From Saccharina japonica (Eukaryota; Sar; Phaeophyceae; Laminariales; Laminariaceae), in NCBI GenBank assembly GCA_008828725.1, contig MEHQ01000605.1, positions 1,183,067 to 1,247,066 of the forward strand: a DNA stretch of 64,000 nt, given 5' to 3'. A program made the position numbers and the translations under genes. Positions 46,201 through 61,200 of the stretch are shown in pieces. The notes beneath the pieces are model-generated. The model was not told where the DNA came from. It ran no database searches and saw only the letters and a program-made list of their open reading frames with translations. The first letter of the stretch is position 1; every line of letters begins with the position of its first letter.

Positions 46201-49200
46201 AAACAAAAAAATCGTTCATATCGCAACCGCCGATACGCTTCACGAGCATTCGTTTGTCGATGTGGGACACAAGAGTCAGTATGCAGGGGCGGCAACAGGA
46301 CGATAGTAGTCGTGTTTGCTGCAGAAACCAGCTTGTTCCAACTATATGCCACCAAAATCCCTTTGAACCAGGGGTGCCGTATAGCTATCCGTGGTAAATC
46401 GTATGAGACGACGCTGTGTGGATGGCGACACACGCTGACGCGTGCTACGATAGAGGTGTACGGTATAAGGTATACCTTTTTTATCTGAAACGTTTTCTGA
46501 ACAACCTATTAAGGGCTCCTTAACCCAACCTCATCGGAATGGTGTCCTTTCTCGTCTTGCGGAATGTTTTCATCTTACGCTTAGGCCTTGGGATTGGTCA
46601 TCGTGTTTTAGAGAACTTTCAGGTTCCTCGAAAATCAGTGTTGGGGTGAAGTGTAGAGCTGCTCAAGTGACTATCCTCAGGAACATCGTGGTGTACCTCT
46701 ACCGTAGCATTCGTCCGCTTGCCCATATATTCCAACGGATGAATGGCCTTACAACACCGACGACAATATCCCAGATCCGTTGGAGACGCTACCCTCTACG
46801 CATGCTACGATAGAGGTGCACCATGTTTTTTAATGAGCTCCTCACTTAAGGAGCGTCATACGTACCTCACCGAAAACATGATTTTGGAGGAAAATAGAAG
46901 TGCTGCCGGATGCGAAATCTCATGACCGAAGTATACTCTGAAACATGATTCGTCACAAAAATGAACGTCCGACGAATTTGGGGTAAGGAGCCCGATCGTT
47001 CAGAAAACGATTCAGCCAAAACGTGCAACGTCCACCGTAGTACGCGTCCCTCGACACCAGCGACACCCGTGCGACCGAACGCGTAATACGTCCTCTGAGG
47101 GAGTTGCGAATATCGATGTGAAGCTACACACTCCACTAAACAACATCGACGGGTGTCGTACGTGCCTCGGATGACTGCGTCATGTATTTCCCTGACTTCG
47201 TTCGTGAGCTACTGTAGTTGTTCTGTCCAGATCTGCACGTGGATACTAGGGCGGAGGAAAATATTATAACCCCCGGGGGTACAGCTGTACGGCGGCTCGG
47301 AAGGCCCTCCAGTCTTACATTTCTCGCCTGGGCAGGAACAGGGCAACCAACCGCCGCTTTCTCGTACGTCAAAAACGATACAACATGATTGCGTTTGACT
47401 CGTCAACGCGGACAAGGTTCGGCATGTCGACGCACGGTGCAACAACCCGGAAATCTAATATAAGCTCACAGTGGGGTGATGTGTAGGTCAAGGCCCTTAG
47501 CACGAACGGGATGGAGGAGACGAGTAGAACAGTTCCCGAGAAAAATATCCACCTGTAATGTGGGCAACCGACAGCGTGGTCGGGCTCGAGTTCAGGCCTC
47601 CGGCAGGCCAAAGCATCATTCTTGCTGGCCTCTCGTAAGCATGACACGCTACAGGACTCGCAAGGTCTATTGAGGCCCACACTTCGTTTGTGGTCACACG
47701 TTTCCCCGAACACAGCCACACGGATGGGGTAATAATGCGTATGAAGGGAAGGGCAATACCCTATCCCCATCACGGACTGTTTTATCTCAATGTACAAGCC
47801 CACGAGGCGTTGTTTGGCCACGACAGCAAAACCACAGAAACCAACACCCCTATACCATTGGGCTTAGTGTCAAGCTGGCGTCGGGTGTGAGGCTGGCACG
47901 CCACACGTTGTTCAATTGTCCACCTCAAGACATGTTTCGTTAGTGATAAAAGTAGACCGGGGTGTGCATTTACGCGTAACCGAGCAATGCCTTTGAGGGG
48001 TGGTTGCTTGTTTTCAGCACACCTCGCAAGGGGACGATTTCCTTTTTATTCGTCCCATACCCGACTTCGACCAGGTCGTTTTAGCGCCACCCGGCCTGCC
48101 GCCATCTCTGGTCGGTAGTCCTACAACATTATCAGCGCAAATGATAGTTACCTGCTGCTTACTCGAGGAGTTCAACCGGCCAGAGCCTATTCCTCCAGAT
48201 TATCACGCGTGCGATGATAAAGGTACCACAGTTTAGCCCAAAACTTCTCTCTAGATGATCGGAGTCCTTTACCAAAAACAGTCGGGTTTTTAGTATGTTT
48301 CAAAGTACAGTTAGGTCATGGAAGTTTTTCATCGGGTAAGACATTAACTTCCCTCTAATTTGTGTTGTTTTTTGTGAGGTAAAGGGCTCCTCAAGTAACC
48401 ACCCTACAAAAAACGGAGTCGTTCACATCTACCGTAGCATGGATCTCAACCAGCCCCGACCGGTAGGAAAGCCTTAATATTGTTGGCCGACTCGTGGAAC
48501 GATAGGGTATCGCTTGGCACGCCAACATACGTCCGGCTCACGGGCGCTTCTAAATGCCATAATTACCGGATCGGCAGAATCAACTGTATGCAATTCGTGG
48601 GGTTTTGCTGCGTTACTTCAAGAGGTCAAGCGCTGCTATTCGTGTAGAGAGCTACGTGCTCAATGTTTCGTTAAGTCTGCCTGTGTTTGAGGATTTGACA
48701 TGCCAAACCTAATGAACTTGTAAAACGCTGTGTGCCCCTAAAGACTCGTGCGAAAACTGGCCGCGCAGGCTGGACCCACGACCCCGTGCGTTGGCAAAAC
48801 CACTTACACTGAGGTTAAAGTAGCTGCGATTGAGAAAACCATCGTGAGATGCAGCCCGGACACGGCGAGCGCATCGAACATCGAGATCATCGCCCACGCG
48901 GTTAGCGTAACGCCGCAGGACAGCTGGGTATGGACTGCGAGCGCAGACGCGGGTAAATCTGAGGCCCCAAGCGAAGTTAACAACGAAATGAGGCAACGGA
49001 CGGACGTACGGACGGTGGAGGGTAAGTGGGGCAACCCGAGTACCCGAGTATTACGTAGGCGTTGCACTTCTAAACCCAAATATTTACAACTGGTGGAGCT
49101 TTTGAACTGAGGGAGGAACATCGTAATATGTTCGGGTGCATGCTTCGATTGGAGAAGAACGTCTTCGCCGGAGAGCTGGAACCTCCACTCATGACCTGAC

Positions 49201-52200
49201 CTGGAGACCAGGAGTAGTGCGATGCGATGGGCGATCCCATGGCCCAGCGTATGCCGAGATATGTGGCCTTAGCACCAATGTCATCGCAAGCGATCCCTCA
49301 GTAAATCAGTCCAGCTCTAGTGATAAATGTGTTGGCCTCGAAGTGCTACCTCCATCGCAGTACGCCTCGTCAACGATGATGTTTTACGACAACAGTATTT
49401 CGCTCGTACAGTATGTACTTAGGCCGCGGGATTGGGTATTGACGAATGCTACGATAGACGTACACCATGTTTTGCCTGAACTCTTATTAACTTGAGGAAC
49501 TCAATAATAGCTGAACCGAGACATTACTTCAGAGGAAAATATAAGTGCTGCCCGATCAACAATCCCATGAGCTATGTATACTATGGAAAATGTGGCGAGT
49601 ATGGTTCTTGCAACGCGATCATTTCAGAAAATATTTCAGCAGAAGCCGCTACCTCTGTCGTCGCACGCGTCTACTAGCCTACACCATTCATGAACGTCAA
49701 ACGTTGGGTGTCGACTCAACTTTACGAATCACTGATATATACGTCCCGCACGGGGTTTTCAATTACGAAGGCGTTTCACTGCCTCTTCCTACCACCGAAC
49801 GCCGGGGCGGCGATTCGACATGAATAACGTTACGGTGCGATGCGGAGTCTTAATTATCGCGACCAGCAAAGTTTATTAGGTCATATGCTGTGCGGTGCTG
49901 TACAATGGTTAAGAAATCACATTGTGGACGGCACGATGCACCCGAACCATTACCTCAAGGAGAGTTTGGTTGCGTAGCCCGGTCTAAGTTTCTACGTGCT
50001 CGTCTAAAAAAGAAAGAGAGATTTCATGGTATGGTACTACTGTACAAGTTGTCGCTAGTTTTCCCGCTTGACGAGCCGATCCGGTCTGCAAGGTTTACGA
50101 CACACGTGCAGCTCCTATCATTGGAGGAGTAAAATCTCACCAGCAATGAAGCGATGCCAGATAATGGAGTGCGCGATGCCGACGACGCCCAAGGACACCA
50201 CCACACCGACTGCAAAGTGGTCGACCACCATTCTCGTGGTGGCGCATACCGGTGGGTAGAAGCCGTCCGCTATTTCGGTCTTGGTCAGCGACCATTCTTC
50301 CCACGTGTGCTCGATCATCAGCGGTTGGTCTATAACGGGGGGGGGTGGCGTGGTGTATCCGAGGAATGGGGTTTGTAGAGGTAGTGTGCGTTACGTGAGG
50401 CCAGGAAAAGCAATACCCTTGAGACATGTCGACGCGTGCTACGGTAGAGGTGCACCACGCTTTTTCTGAGGTGTGGCCACTTGAGGAGCTAGCTCAATAC
50501 CTCACCCAAAGCCCCGACATGTTGCGAGGAGCATAGTAAGGGATACCCGATGAAAACCCCTACGGCCTAAGTAAAGCCTGAAACGTATTGGAACACCACA
50601 AGGATGAAATTGCGACGACTTCGCGTTATGGGCCCCGATTATCCAGAAACAAATGACCAAAATATGAGTGCCACATTTATTCCTAGCATGCGTCTGTTAT
50701 CAATGCCGCGCACAAGCGCCCGTCGAAATACAGATCCGCGATAAACGTGGGCGTTCGGGCCATGTCCATTTTGAACCGACTGTGACCAACGCGACGGGAG
50801 GCCGAAGCAGCTCACGGACAGCACGCCGCTGACAACCTCGAATATGTCCACCTCTGACATCGCGCTTGGAGTTGTAGTTCCGTTGTGCGTGGAATTTGCG
50901 GCATATTACTCACTGCGCAGTTGCTGTTTCCTATCAAGAAGCGTGGCATTACGACCAAGCACGGCCCAACTGTACATGCACAAGGCACGAAGCTACGGTA
51001 GTATGTGATCCCAAAAAGGCGAAGAAACACATGCCCTAAGGTGTGCTACGCGAATGGCGGCTAAACGAACCTTTTACAATGACTACGAGTATGGGGTAAA
51101 ACTTGTTTTGGAACACACAAACACCTAACAATGGGAGGGGGGCCAGATATAAATATATATATATATATGGCGCGTGTTGCGATATGGACGCATGCTACGA
51201 TAGAGGTGCACCATGTTTTTTTCTGAGCTCCTCACTTAAGGAGCGTCATACCTCGCCGAAAAATGAATTTGGAGCGAAATAAAAGTGCTGCCGGGTGAGA
51301 AATTACATGACCGAAGTATGCTCCGAAACATGTGTTGTCACAAAAAATGAAAGTCCGACGAATTTGGGTTAAGGAGCCTTATCGCTCAGAAAACGATTCA
51401 GCCAAAACGTTCTACCTCTACCGTAGCACGCGTCGAGTAGCAGATGATTATCAAACCCCTTCTGATTGGCTGTCGTTAAAACGAGAAATTGCCCGACATG
51501 CCGTATAAATATCATGACGCTCAGTTTGTCATACAGCAGGTTTCTAACAGCACCTTCCACACGCCGAGGTTAATCGCCTGTCTTTCCTGAAAAACAAGTA
51601 TACGTTGGAGATAGAGAGCTCCACCAGTGGGAGCCTTACAAACAGTGGGCGCTACCACCACGGTATCGCGCGTGGGTGTACCCGTTACTGGTCGGACTGG
51701 TTCAGACTGATGGGGCAGAGCCGCTAAAGCCAAGCGACCAAACATCCTACTACGGTAGAGGAACTCCTTCGTTTTTCCATGGGTCGTTCTTATCGAGCAA
51801 CATTTTTCCAAAATATGCAAACAAAAGTTTCGCGCAATTGTTAGGACTTCCATATTTTCCAAAACATATTTTTCCAAATATTTGAATGCGAAGCCTTCCA
51901 AATGTTTTGCCCTCTGTTAAAAATCCAAATTTCCAAATACATCCTATTTTGTCTTGATTTTCGTTTTGTTTTTGGAAACAAATATTGGAATTGTTTTGGG
52001 GGGAAACGTTGCTTGATAAGAACGAACCTAAGGGTGGTCGCTTCGGGAGGTCTGCGACCCACCCGATCCCTAGTTATGGCGGGCAAATATTAGTGCTACT
52101 CGATCAACAACCCCCATGGCCTGACTGAAAGACCGACGAGTTCGAGTTTCTGTTTTTGGACAAACCCGTGCTGCGATAGAGGGGAGAGGTATACCTTTTT

Positions 52201-55200
52201 TTGGCTGAAACGTTTTCTGAACGACTGTCAGTAAGCTCCTTAACCCAAAACCGTCCGACTTTTTCAGTCTTGTTTTTGAATACTTTCCAGGGCGTAATTT
52301 GGTCGTCAGGTCGTTCATCGGGTGTGATAGAACTTTTATTTTCCTCCGAAATAGGCTTTGTGGTGGTTAATGGAGCTCCTCAAGTGAGGAGCTCAGCGAA
52401 AACAAAGGTGCACCTCTATCGTAGCATGCGTCCACAACGAACGGTCGTTCATTATCCATTTCAGCCGTGAAGCGCTACCTCTATCCTGACGCGTCTCCCA
52501 ATAAGCCATATGCCTTACAAGGGATATCTTATCGTTGGGATCTCACTCACGTATTTGTCGGTATTCGTTGGGTTTGTCCATCGTGTCTTGAAATCGTATC
52601 AACGTTCCCTAAAACTCCGCTTTGGGGGCGATGCATACCTGTGCACTCCAATGTTGTAGCATGGGTAGGCCAATTGTATCTTCTTCTCTCCTGATACCAT
52701 ACACAATCTCTCTACCTGTTATCCTATCTGAATGGAAGACGGCGAGCATCTCCGACGGACTCACACACGATGAGGACCGGAAGGACCATGGAGAACAGTA
52801 CGCTGGCCATAAGGTGGACCATTTCGGAGTCTCGTTTTGCTTGTCGGAACGCGATGGCCATTAGCGTGGTGCAGCCCATCACTATGCCGAGGCTCCCAGC
52901 CAGTCGCCTTAAACGTAAGAAGTCAAAGCGGCAGGAGCACGAGTGTAACATATGAACGATATCGCCTACTCGCACGAAACATATTTCCCCGTCGGTTGCC
53001 AGTTGGGCCTCCCCGGCCGGAGTTAACCTTGGTAATTAGGATCAACGGTATATATTCACGCCTGCGATCGTGTACGGACCGTGCCACCTTCTCTTCCACG
53101 GCCGGAAGCGTTTCAGGATAGAGGTGGCACCTGTTGGTCAAAATAGTGGATGGTGACCGGACTCCTTAAGCCAATCAATATTGGTGAAACCAACGGTACG
53201 TACGAGCATTTCTCGTTTGGGTGATAAAGTATGGTTTCGGAATCATCTTTCGGATCGGATTTAAGTTTGAAACATAAAAACAAGTTATTTGGGGTGATGA
53301 TGTATGGAGTCCGTCGAGTGAGACGCCCCCAAACGTTTTGGTGCTACCGCTACCGTAACATATGTCGACGACGGAGAATACAAACATTTTGGGTTGAGCG
53401 TCGGGGACCGCACATGCAAAGGGGTTCTCCCCTTGGCGGACGAAAGAAAATAACGTTCCCACATCAATTTAACACGCGTCCGGCTGCAACTTGGAATAAC
53501 ACTAAGAAGCAATCCCCTAGGGTAAACTTAAGGGATTATTAAGAACATGTACGTCCGGAACGGCTTAACAGTAAAGCCTCTTTCGTTATGTGATGCTCAG
53601 TTCTGTGGACTATATCCTGCGAATTATCACTGCCGCAGTCAAATCAGACAAAACATATATTTATGAAGCTGAGCTCACATGCCGTAACCGCTCTTTGCAG
53701 AGCGAGCTAGCAGAGTGGCAGCCATTTTCCAAACTGAAACGCAGTCCATCTTCCTGCTGGTCCCGTGCCCACGAAAAGGCCCTGCTCTGCCCTGTGCGTA
53801 TTCAACAGGTGCCGCATACGAATGTCTGTTGGTGGTGCTGGCCTCTTGTGGGGTGCTGAGATCTGAAGCACTTGAAACGTCGGTTGTGCCTTCATCGATG
53901 GGGGTCATCGTGCTGGCGTCACCCGCTTCGCCCACCTTCGCTTCACCCTTCTGTACCAGATACACGTGCGAAAGAGGGCCCCAATGTGACGAAAAAGCGA
54001 CAGCAATGCGGGTGATATGTAAGGTGCGGTTGTTTGCCTCTAATAATCTTGTTAACCTTCAACGACGTGGACTACACAGACATTGTTCGTGTTTGGCTTT
54101 ACAGAGGCGTGGTGCGCGGTTGGGTTAGATCTCCGGTTATGTGCAGGCTTTTCGTTTGACGACCTGTCCTCATCACCTGACAAGCGACTCTTTGAAGACA
54201 TGTACCATAAGCAGGATGTATACGCCCATCTGGGCAAGATATTCAAGTAACAACAAACTCGCGCATAGTCTACCTCGAACCCGTACGAGGTAGCTTCACA
54301 TTCAACAATTTTGCGCTGATGATACTGATGCGGGATCCATAGTTCGAGCTTGGTTCCCTGTCATCAATCCGCTATCGAGCAGTGCGGTGTGTATTGCTAC
54401 TCGGGGAGCGGAAGACAGAAGTATAGGGATAAGGCGATCCAAATAGGTTCGTTGTATTCAGCCAGTTATACTGACGGAACTGCCAACATACCCAATTTTA
54501 CATATCCTAACTTAAAACAACTTCGGGAAATGAAAGAGACCACGCACTGCAACACGGGTAATTCCAATGGCGTCCACCTCATGATCGTTTCTTTCGCTCT
54601 GATGTGTCGGTCCCGAAGATTCTGAGCCGTTGTACCTGTTGCCGACATTGCTGTCCTGCGCCCGCACATGGTCAATGTCTTTGGGGTCCAGCTGCACCTG
54701 TGTAAAAAAACATAGGCGGCACTGATTCAAGAACAAAAGTACACACAATGCTTCCAAGACATAAAAACAAAATTGTATGTGAACCTTGAGTATCATAGGC
54801 ATTAAGGTACGACGTTTACAGAGAAGTAACGCGAATTCGATGCCAACTGTATAAACGGAGTCCGAGATTAACGCCTTCCGCCCTACCCAATAAGCCATTC
54901 GCCTTGTAAGACATGTGGCTAATAAGCCATGTTCCTTATAAGCCATAAGCAACGTCTCCACACTCCCACCCAAACCCCTCTATTCCAAGGAAGGACGCGC
55001 GCCCAACCAATCGTTTTCGTGTAGCCACTGCACGCTCGATGATCCATAGTGTATTCCGTGTTCCACAACGCGGATAATACCCCCTTCCTTTGATTGTACA
55101 CACCGGCTACGTTGCAATAGCGTGTGACAAACATAAATGGTAAACGCTTTCCGCCCAACCATCTCACCAGCATATCCAAGATCTTGTCGGGAACGCTCCT

Positions 55201-58200
55201 CTGGCTGCCAGTCGTGACGCCTAACCCGGTTTCCGAGGTAGGCTCGGCGTACACCCTGGTTTGAAGTTTGGCCCCAACCTTCACGGATACGCCACGTCCG
55301 ATACGGAACGTTTTGTCCACGGTGGTTCGACCACCAGATTTCCGCTCCAGCCATGGGAACCAGCCCGCAGTCTTTGACGAGGTCGCGTCAAACTCGGGAC
55401 CCTTGTGCAGAGGGAGGGGTTTATCTTGAGCCCTGAACAAAATCGTGGCGACGTTACCAAGGATAGAGAAATCGGCCATCACCCGCTTGTGAGTGGGGCG
55501 ACGTAGGTTAACGGGTTCCGTAGATGTTGAAGGTATAACACGTTCTGGAAGGTTATCACACACAGGAGGGTTGGGGGATTCCGTGATATGTTTGTTCAAG
55601 AGCGGTCGCGGTGTTTCTTAGGGTCTGCACTTTTTTTTAGGCTGTCCTCCAGGGAAGGGGGGAAGTGGAATTACCGTACATAAGCTGTATCTGCTGCAAA
55701 AGGACAAGTCGAAGGTATAGTGGCTTGTGTCGATGACAAGCAGACATTCTACGGCTCGTAGATGTGTTCGTCGAAGCGTGTGCGGGTGGTATGCGACATA
55801 CTAGACCTTGAACACATATGTTTTGACGCAAGGACGCAGAAAATGTTTGGTTACGCCTAGTGTGCCATGGTCTACCCCTCCACGGTATGGGCTGCTTCGC
55901 GCCCTAAACCGCCCCCCATATGCCCCACTTCCCAAATATGTGTGCCGATCAGTAAAACTACACCGGTAGTCACCTAGCGAATCGGATCCAAACGGTTGCA
56001 TCGCAGGAAAACATATCGAGTGTATGCAGCTCTCGTACTAATCAATTGAATCCAAACAAATTGATTCAGTTTGCCAGGACATAGTGGAAACGATCTACTG
56101 TACAACAGGTTCATACGATACTTTTGACTACATTTTCACATATAGAGAGCCACCCTATAAGGAGCGTTTCCTCGCCTGCAGCAGACATTGTCCCCGCCCG
56201 ATGAGTAGGAACTCGTCGCGGCGTTGTCCATGTCGGCGATGCTGACCACGCCAACACCAGACTCATCGATTGCTCCTTGGTCGTCGATCAGCTCAGCCTT
56301 TTTCTTCCTTGGAAGGTACCTAGAAGAGGTTTGCAGAATAGCATATGTGCAAAACATGGGAATGTAAATTCGAGAGTGGTGGTGAGGAGGTGCTGCCCAG
56401 CTGGAGCGCCCATCATCCCAGACACGAGTTCTTGATTGCTGGTCCGGTTAACCCTCTCAAAGTTCAGCGGGGAAATTGGACGGGAACATAAAACGGTTAC
56501 ATAAACGGCCGCTGTTAACCCTCTCGAGCTTCAGAGGGGAAAATGGACAGCAACCTGATAAGGTTACCGAAACGGCCGCTGCGTGATCGGGGCATGAAAA
56601 ATGTTGGCGTCCTCGAGTGGTACAATGGTTGCGTTGAGAGTGATCGTACCGAACGGGCACAACCGTACCCTGCCGGTACTGCTTGGCGCTCAAGCTGCTG
56701 GTAGACGGTCGTCAACGATAAAGGTGTCGTTAGTTTGGTCACTACGCTGGTGTTTGGGAGCGGGTGTTTGGTGATAAAAATGGCAGGGGAGGGGTGCGGA
56801 GCCGTGTCAGCTGCCCGACACGACTCGCTGCAATGGAGATCATTTGTAAGCCTATGTACGAAACTGTATCGCTTGTTATTCAGATTTTGCTTCGATACTT
56901 CAGTCCAGAGAGGCACTCGTATCTAGTACCACGTATGCCTCCCAAAAGGCTCCGCGGGCCCTCTCCCCACATCGTTGACGTTTCCAACTTAAACTTGAAT
57001 TGTACGTAATTGGCCGAACAACGATAAGCGTCAGGTTCTGCTTATGTGGTAAGTTAAATGCGGAGGTGGGACCAAGTCGCCCGCGAAGAGCACTAGCAAT
57101 GTGCAAAAGCACGTATTTCAAAAAACGAGTTGAAGAATACTTGGCCTTCAACTGGCCATGCTGTGTAGTGCTCGACCTCGCTATACCGGTGCTGCTCTGC
57201 TCCTGCCAGTGTAGGTCGGTCATGTGTGGCTCATACCTGTCGAGGCCGCTCAACGCGTCATCGGCGGGCCCACAGTACACCACCCTGCCGCTTTTGACGA
57301 GGATGGCGTGAGAGAAGAGCTGCCATATCTCCGGCCGAGGCTGGTGTATAGCGACGATGATGGTCACCTGGAACGATTTACATCAACATTGCAACGGACG
57401 GCGGAATTGATTTTAACTGTGGAAACAAAACAGAAGGGCCCCGTGGGTTAGTGTGAGCTATTTCGCCTGTCCGTTGCGGTGCCAAGCGTGACCATACGCC
57501 GTAAAGGACCTGTCGCCGACTGGGAACACGTATCAGGGACGGCGTGGTGAATAACTGGCTTTTGGGATGTACAGCTGTAGTACCTTGGGCGAGTGTTCAG
57601 GAATTACCACAAGATACCACAAGACAAACAAATACGATATATCCATTGCCTGGGATACCACACACTTGCAGTCGATCAGATCACCTTCCTAGAGAGGCGC
57701 TTGAGGATGGTTGCCAGCTCCAGGGCAGCCGTTGCATCCATGCCAGAGGTAGGTTCATCCAAGAACAGCAGATGACGGTCGCCCAGGAGTTCCAAACCTA
57801 GCATCAAGCGGCGTTTCTGACCTCCGCTAAGGCCACTCGCCACGGTGTGCTGTATTGGCACCAAATCAGTCTCTTCCATAACTCTGTGGGGCGCATTGAC
57901 GTAAACATGAATGTGAGATCGGGATGCCTAAAAGGGATGTGTCTGCGTAAATGTTCGCAGGTGCTGTGTGGTGGACATGCACTGAGGCCATGTCTCCCAT
58001 CGCGCTGGAGTGAGCACACGCGAACACAACCGTGATGTCGGGATGACCAATACGAGAACATCCTACAGAGTAGGCTCACCACTCTCTCTCAAACGTTTGA
58101 AACTCGAGGAGCTATGTACCTCACGGAGACAAACCTGATTTCGGAGAAAAATAAAGGGTCTACCCGCTGAATGATCAAATGGATGAAGCAGAAAGCGAAA

Positions 58201-61200
58201 AACCTATTGCACCACAAGAGCGGAATTCCCGTCACGTTTGGTTTGTAAGACGCCGCGTCATGCACACACTATTTCAGCACTAATCATAATATCTGATCGG
58301 CCGTCATGTTCGCAAACGCCACAGTGCCAAAATATCAACTGAACAGTATCCGAAATTATCCTTCACTTGATGATGACTCCGCCGTCACCCCCAACCAGAC
58401 AGAGACAATTAGGCCCATCCGGCTGCCGGTGAATCGAAAGCAACACACGCCAAAATACCAAGCCCATGAAGGGTCGCATGGCCCTCACGTTTGTACTCGG
58501 CTCAGTTTATCATCAAGGTTGCCATGCATTCTGATCATCGCAGCGTACACCAAGTTGTCGAAAACTGATAACCCCGCCAGGTATCCCGTGTTGCTTTGCC
58601 TCATGTATCCGGCGTTGCGGATGTAAGCCTCCTGCTTGTTTCGATACCGTTTGTCGAGGGGACGGCGGTTTCCGGGTGTCGTTTGGGGGGATGAAGACAC
58701 AGCAAGCGCTGAGTACATCGTCGGTGGTCCTATCTATGGTGATATATGCTAGAGCCTACCCGTGATATCGGCGTTCTTTGAGGCATTCTAATAGCGGGTA
58801 AATTACAACCAGCCAGTGTCCGCCCCAAGTCCAGCACAGGTACCGACACTGTGAAGCGGTAAACAATACGGCTCAGGTCAACAACTTCAGGGTCCAACTG
58901 ATGTAATCAAAGAGCCGCCAACGAGAAGGGACAATCTAGGGGAGTGCATCGTACTATATATCTATGCAATATTTCCAGGTGGTATGCTGATGACGACGTC
59001 GACCAGCCTACTATCCGCATCAGTTTCGCACCAGCCACTGCTGCTAAGGTGACGCGCACTCGACCCAATGCTTGACGTTCGGTGATATTTACCTGTTGAT
59101 TGGCGATAGACGCTCCCCTGAAAGCAATGTTCCCCTTGCAACGACCTTCTGTTCTTCGGCCAGTAAGAAGGTCCAGCAGGGTAGTCTTCCCTGCGCATGT
59201 AAAGGGTACATTCATATTACAATGTTTGAGACCTTGCCGAATATACCCCGATGGGCCTACACGCATAGGTTATCAGTTCCATTTGGGATCTCGTTGGCTA
59301 GCAGATTGATGAGGTTTTCCTCGGGTTTGGAGGGTTAAATCGTCTGGTATTCAACAGGTGAAGCTGGTGCACTAAGACACGTTTAACGAGTGATATATAT
59401 CACCTCTTGGCCTTGCCAAACATATTGTGTTTGTGAGACATTTGACCGGGCACATGGTCCTACTGTCATTACTTGGGTCATCGTGCTTGGGCCACTCGGG
59501 TGAGTTGCTGGGTGTCCCTTCACTCAACGTAGGACCTGGAACACAGTTCGTTGTGTTGGAGTAGTGCATGGACCAACACCCTGAAGCAAGACTGTAACGC
59601 TAGTAAGCCGAGTCTTGCTTGAGTAGCTTCGTCTGGGTGGATAACGATCACCGGCCCAATTATACCCCCCCCCCCCCCCCAAGCAGCTTTGGTCGTGCAG
59701 TATAATTCAGCTAGGGAACCTACCACACTTTTATTCTTTTTTCGCTCACCTTCAATATCGAAGACTTAATATACGAGGTATTAGGTCACTCGAACCGCAT
59801 CCCACGACGTGCACACTCTGACAGGCACATATGTATGCCCTTAATGAGATGTTTCAATTGCATTCTCAACGAGTATATCCCAACCTCAATCGGCGATAAA
59901 AGCAGCAAAAAGCATCAACAGCTCAGACAAGATTGTACACACACGCAGGAGGTCTAGCGGCGGTAAAAGCAGCATCAACAGCTCAGAAAAGATTGTACAC
60001 ACACGCAGGAGGTCTAGCGGCGGTAAAAGCAGCATCAACAGCTCAGAGAAGATTGTACACACACGCAGGAGGTCTAGCGGTTGAAACCTCAAAACTACGG
60101 CACTATATGATTCGATTCGTGAGGTCTAATCCAACCAACAATGTTTTTTTTTTTTATGTATTGTTATACACTTGATTGCAGTGTCCGCCCCTAGCTTACG
60201 CACTAGTTTGTTTTGGTTCAAGTCAACGAGGGGAGAACACGTTGACCTAAAGACAAAACAAACATGCTGTTACGCCGTAGGGGAGATAGGGGTGAGGATC
60301 GCTCGCCATCTTATCCCGGAGGCGATGCATGCTACGATAGAGGTGCACCATGTTTTTGCCTTCTAAGGGTGGTTACTTGAAGAGATCTATGCCTCGCCCC
60401 AAACTGATTTCGGATTAAAGTAAAAGAGCTATAATCCCATGGTCGAAGCACACAAGGAACAAGATTGCAACCAAATATTGGCATTCTGCCGATTTGGGGT
60501 TAAGCAGACTTTAATAGATCACTCAGAAGTAATAACAGTAAAAAAACGTGATATCTCTATCGTAGCAAGCATCAGGCGAGTTATTCAATCAAAAAGAGCT
60601 GGAAACACAAGGCGGCGAACATAGAAATAGGTTGAAGGAAAACTGTGATCCACAACGCTCACCGCTACCACTTGGCCCCATGAGAGCGCAAAGGGCTCCC
60701 GTGGGCACCGTCCCATCGACAGAAAACAGGAGCTGCTGCTCGGACGGCGGACGGAGTTCCTTGGACTTCGACCAATATGGCGGACTCCTGGCAAGCACGA
60801 AGAGCGCGAGTTGGTGTTGGTCTCTATTCGAATATGGCCAATTTTGACGTGTGTACTACTGTAATTCGTGTGCTATCGGCAAACGCTCAATACATATATA
60901 CGGGTAGAGTGAAGCGCGTTTTTATTTCAGCGATCACACTCTGCTTCGTTGGCGACTGCAAGATAACCGTGGGCAGTCTATAATAGGTGCGGGGGCGTTG
61001 GTGTCGACGTGCACCACATATGTATGCATTACACAGTCTGCCAGCGAGGGGGTTGGTGTTATTTCATATTTGTCTGATCGGCAAAAAGACACCGCTGCCT
61101 ATCCCCCACCGACCTGCGTTTCTTGGTACATATTTCCAGCTTCCTTGTCCAAGGGCCATAGCAAACGTGCTCGCCGCGGATATTCACGAATCTCTACGTC

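Noticed and set aside
46012-46488. 158-codon + frame
   Set aside because: It overlaps the end of a 250-bp element, lies in an ABC intron, and an equally long frame runs on the opposite strand.
59886-60092. Repeat array considered as CRISPR or coding repeat
   Set aside because: Units are contiguous without unique spacers, only three, and lie inside an intron of a eukaryotic gene.
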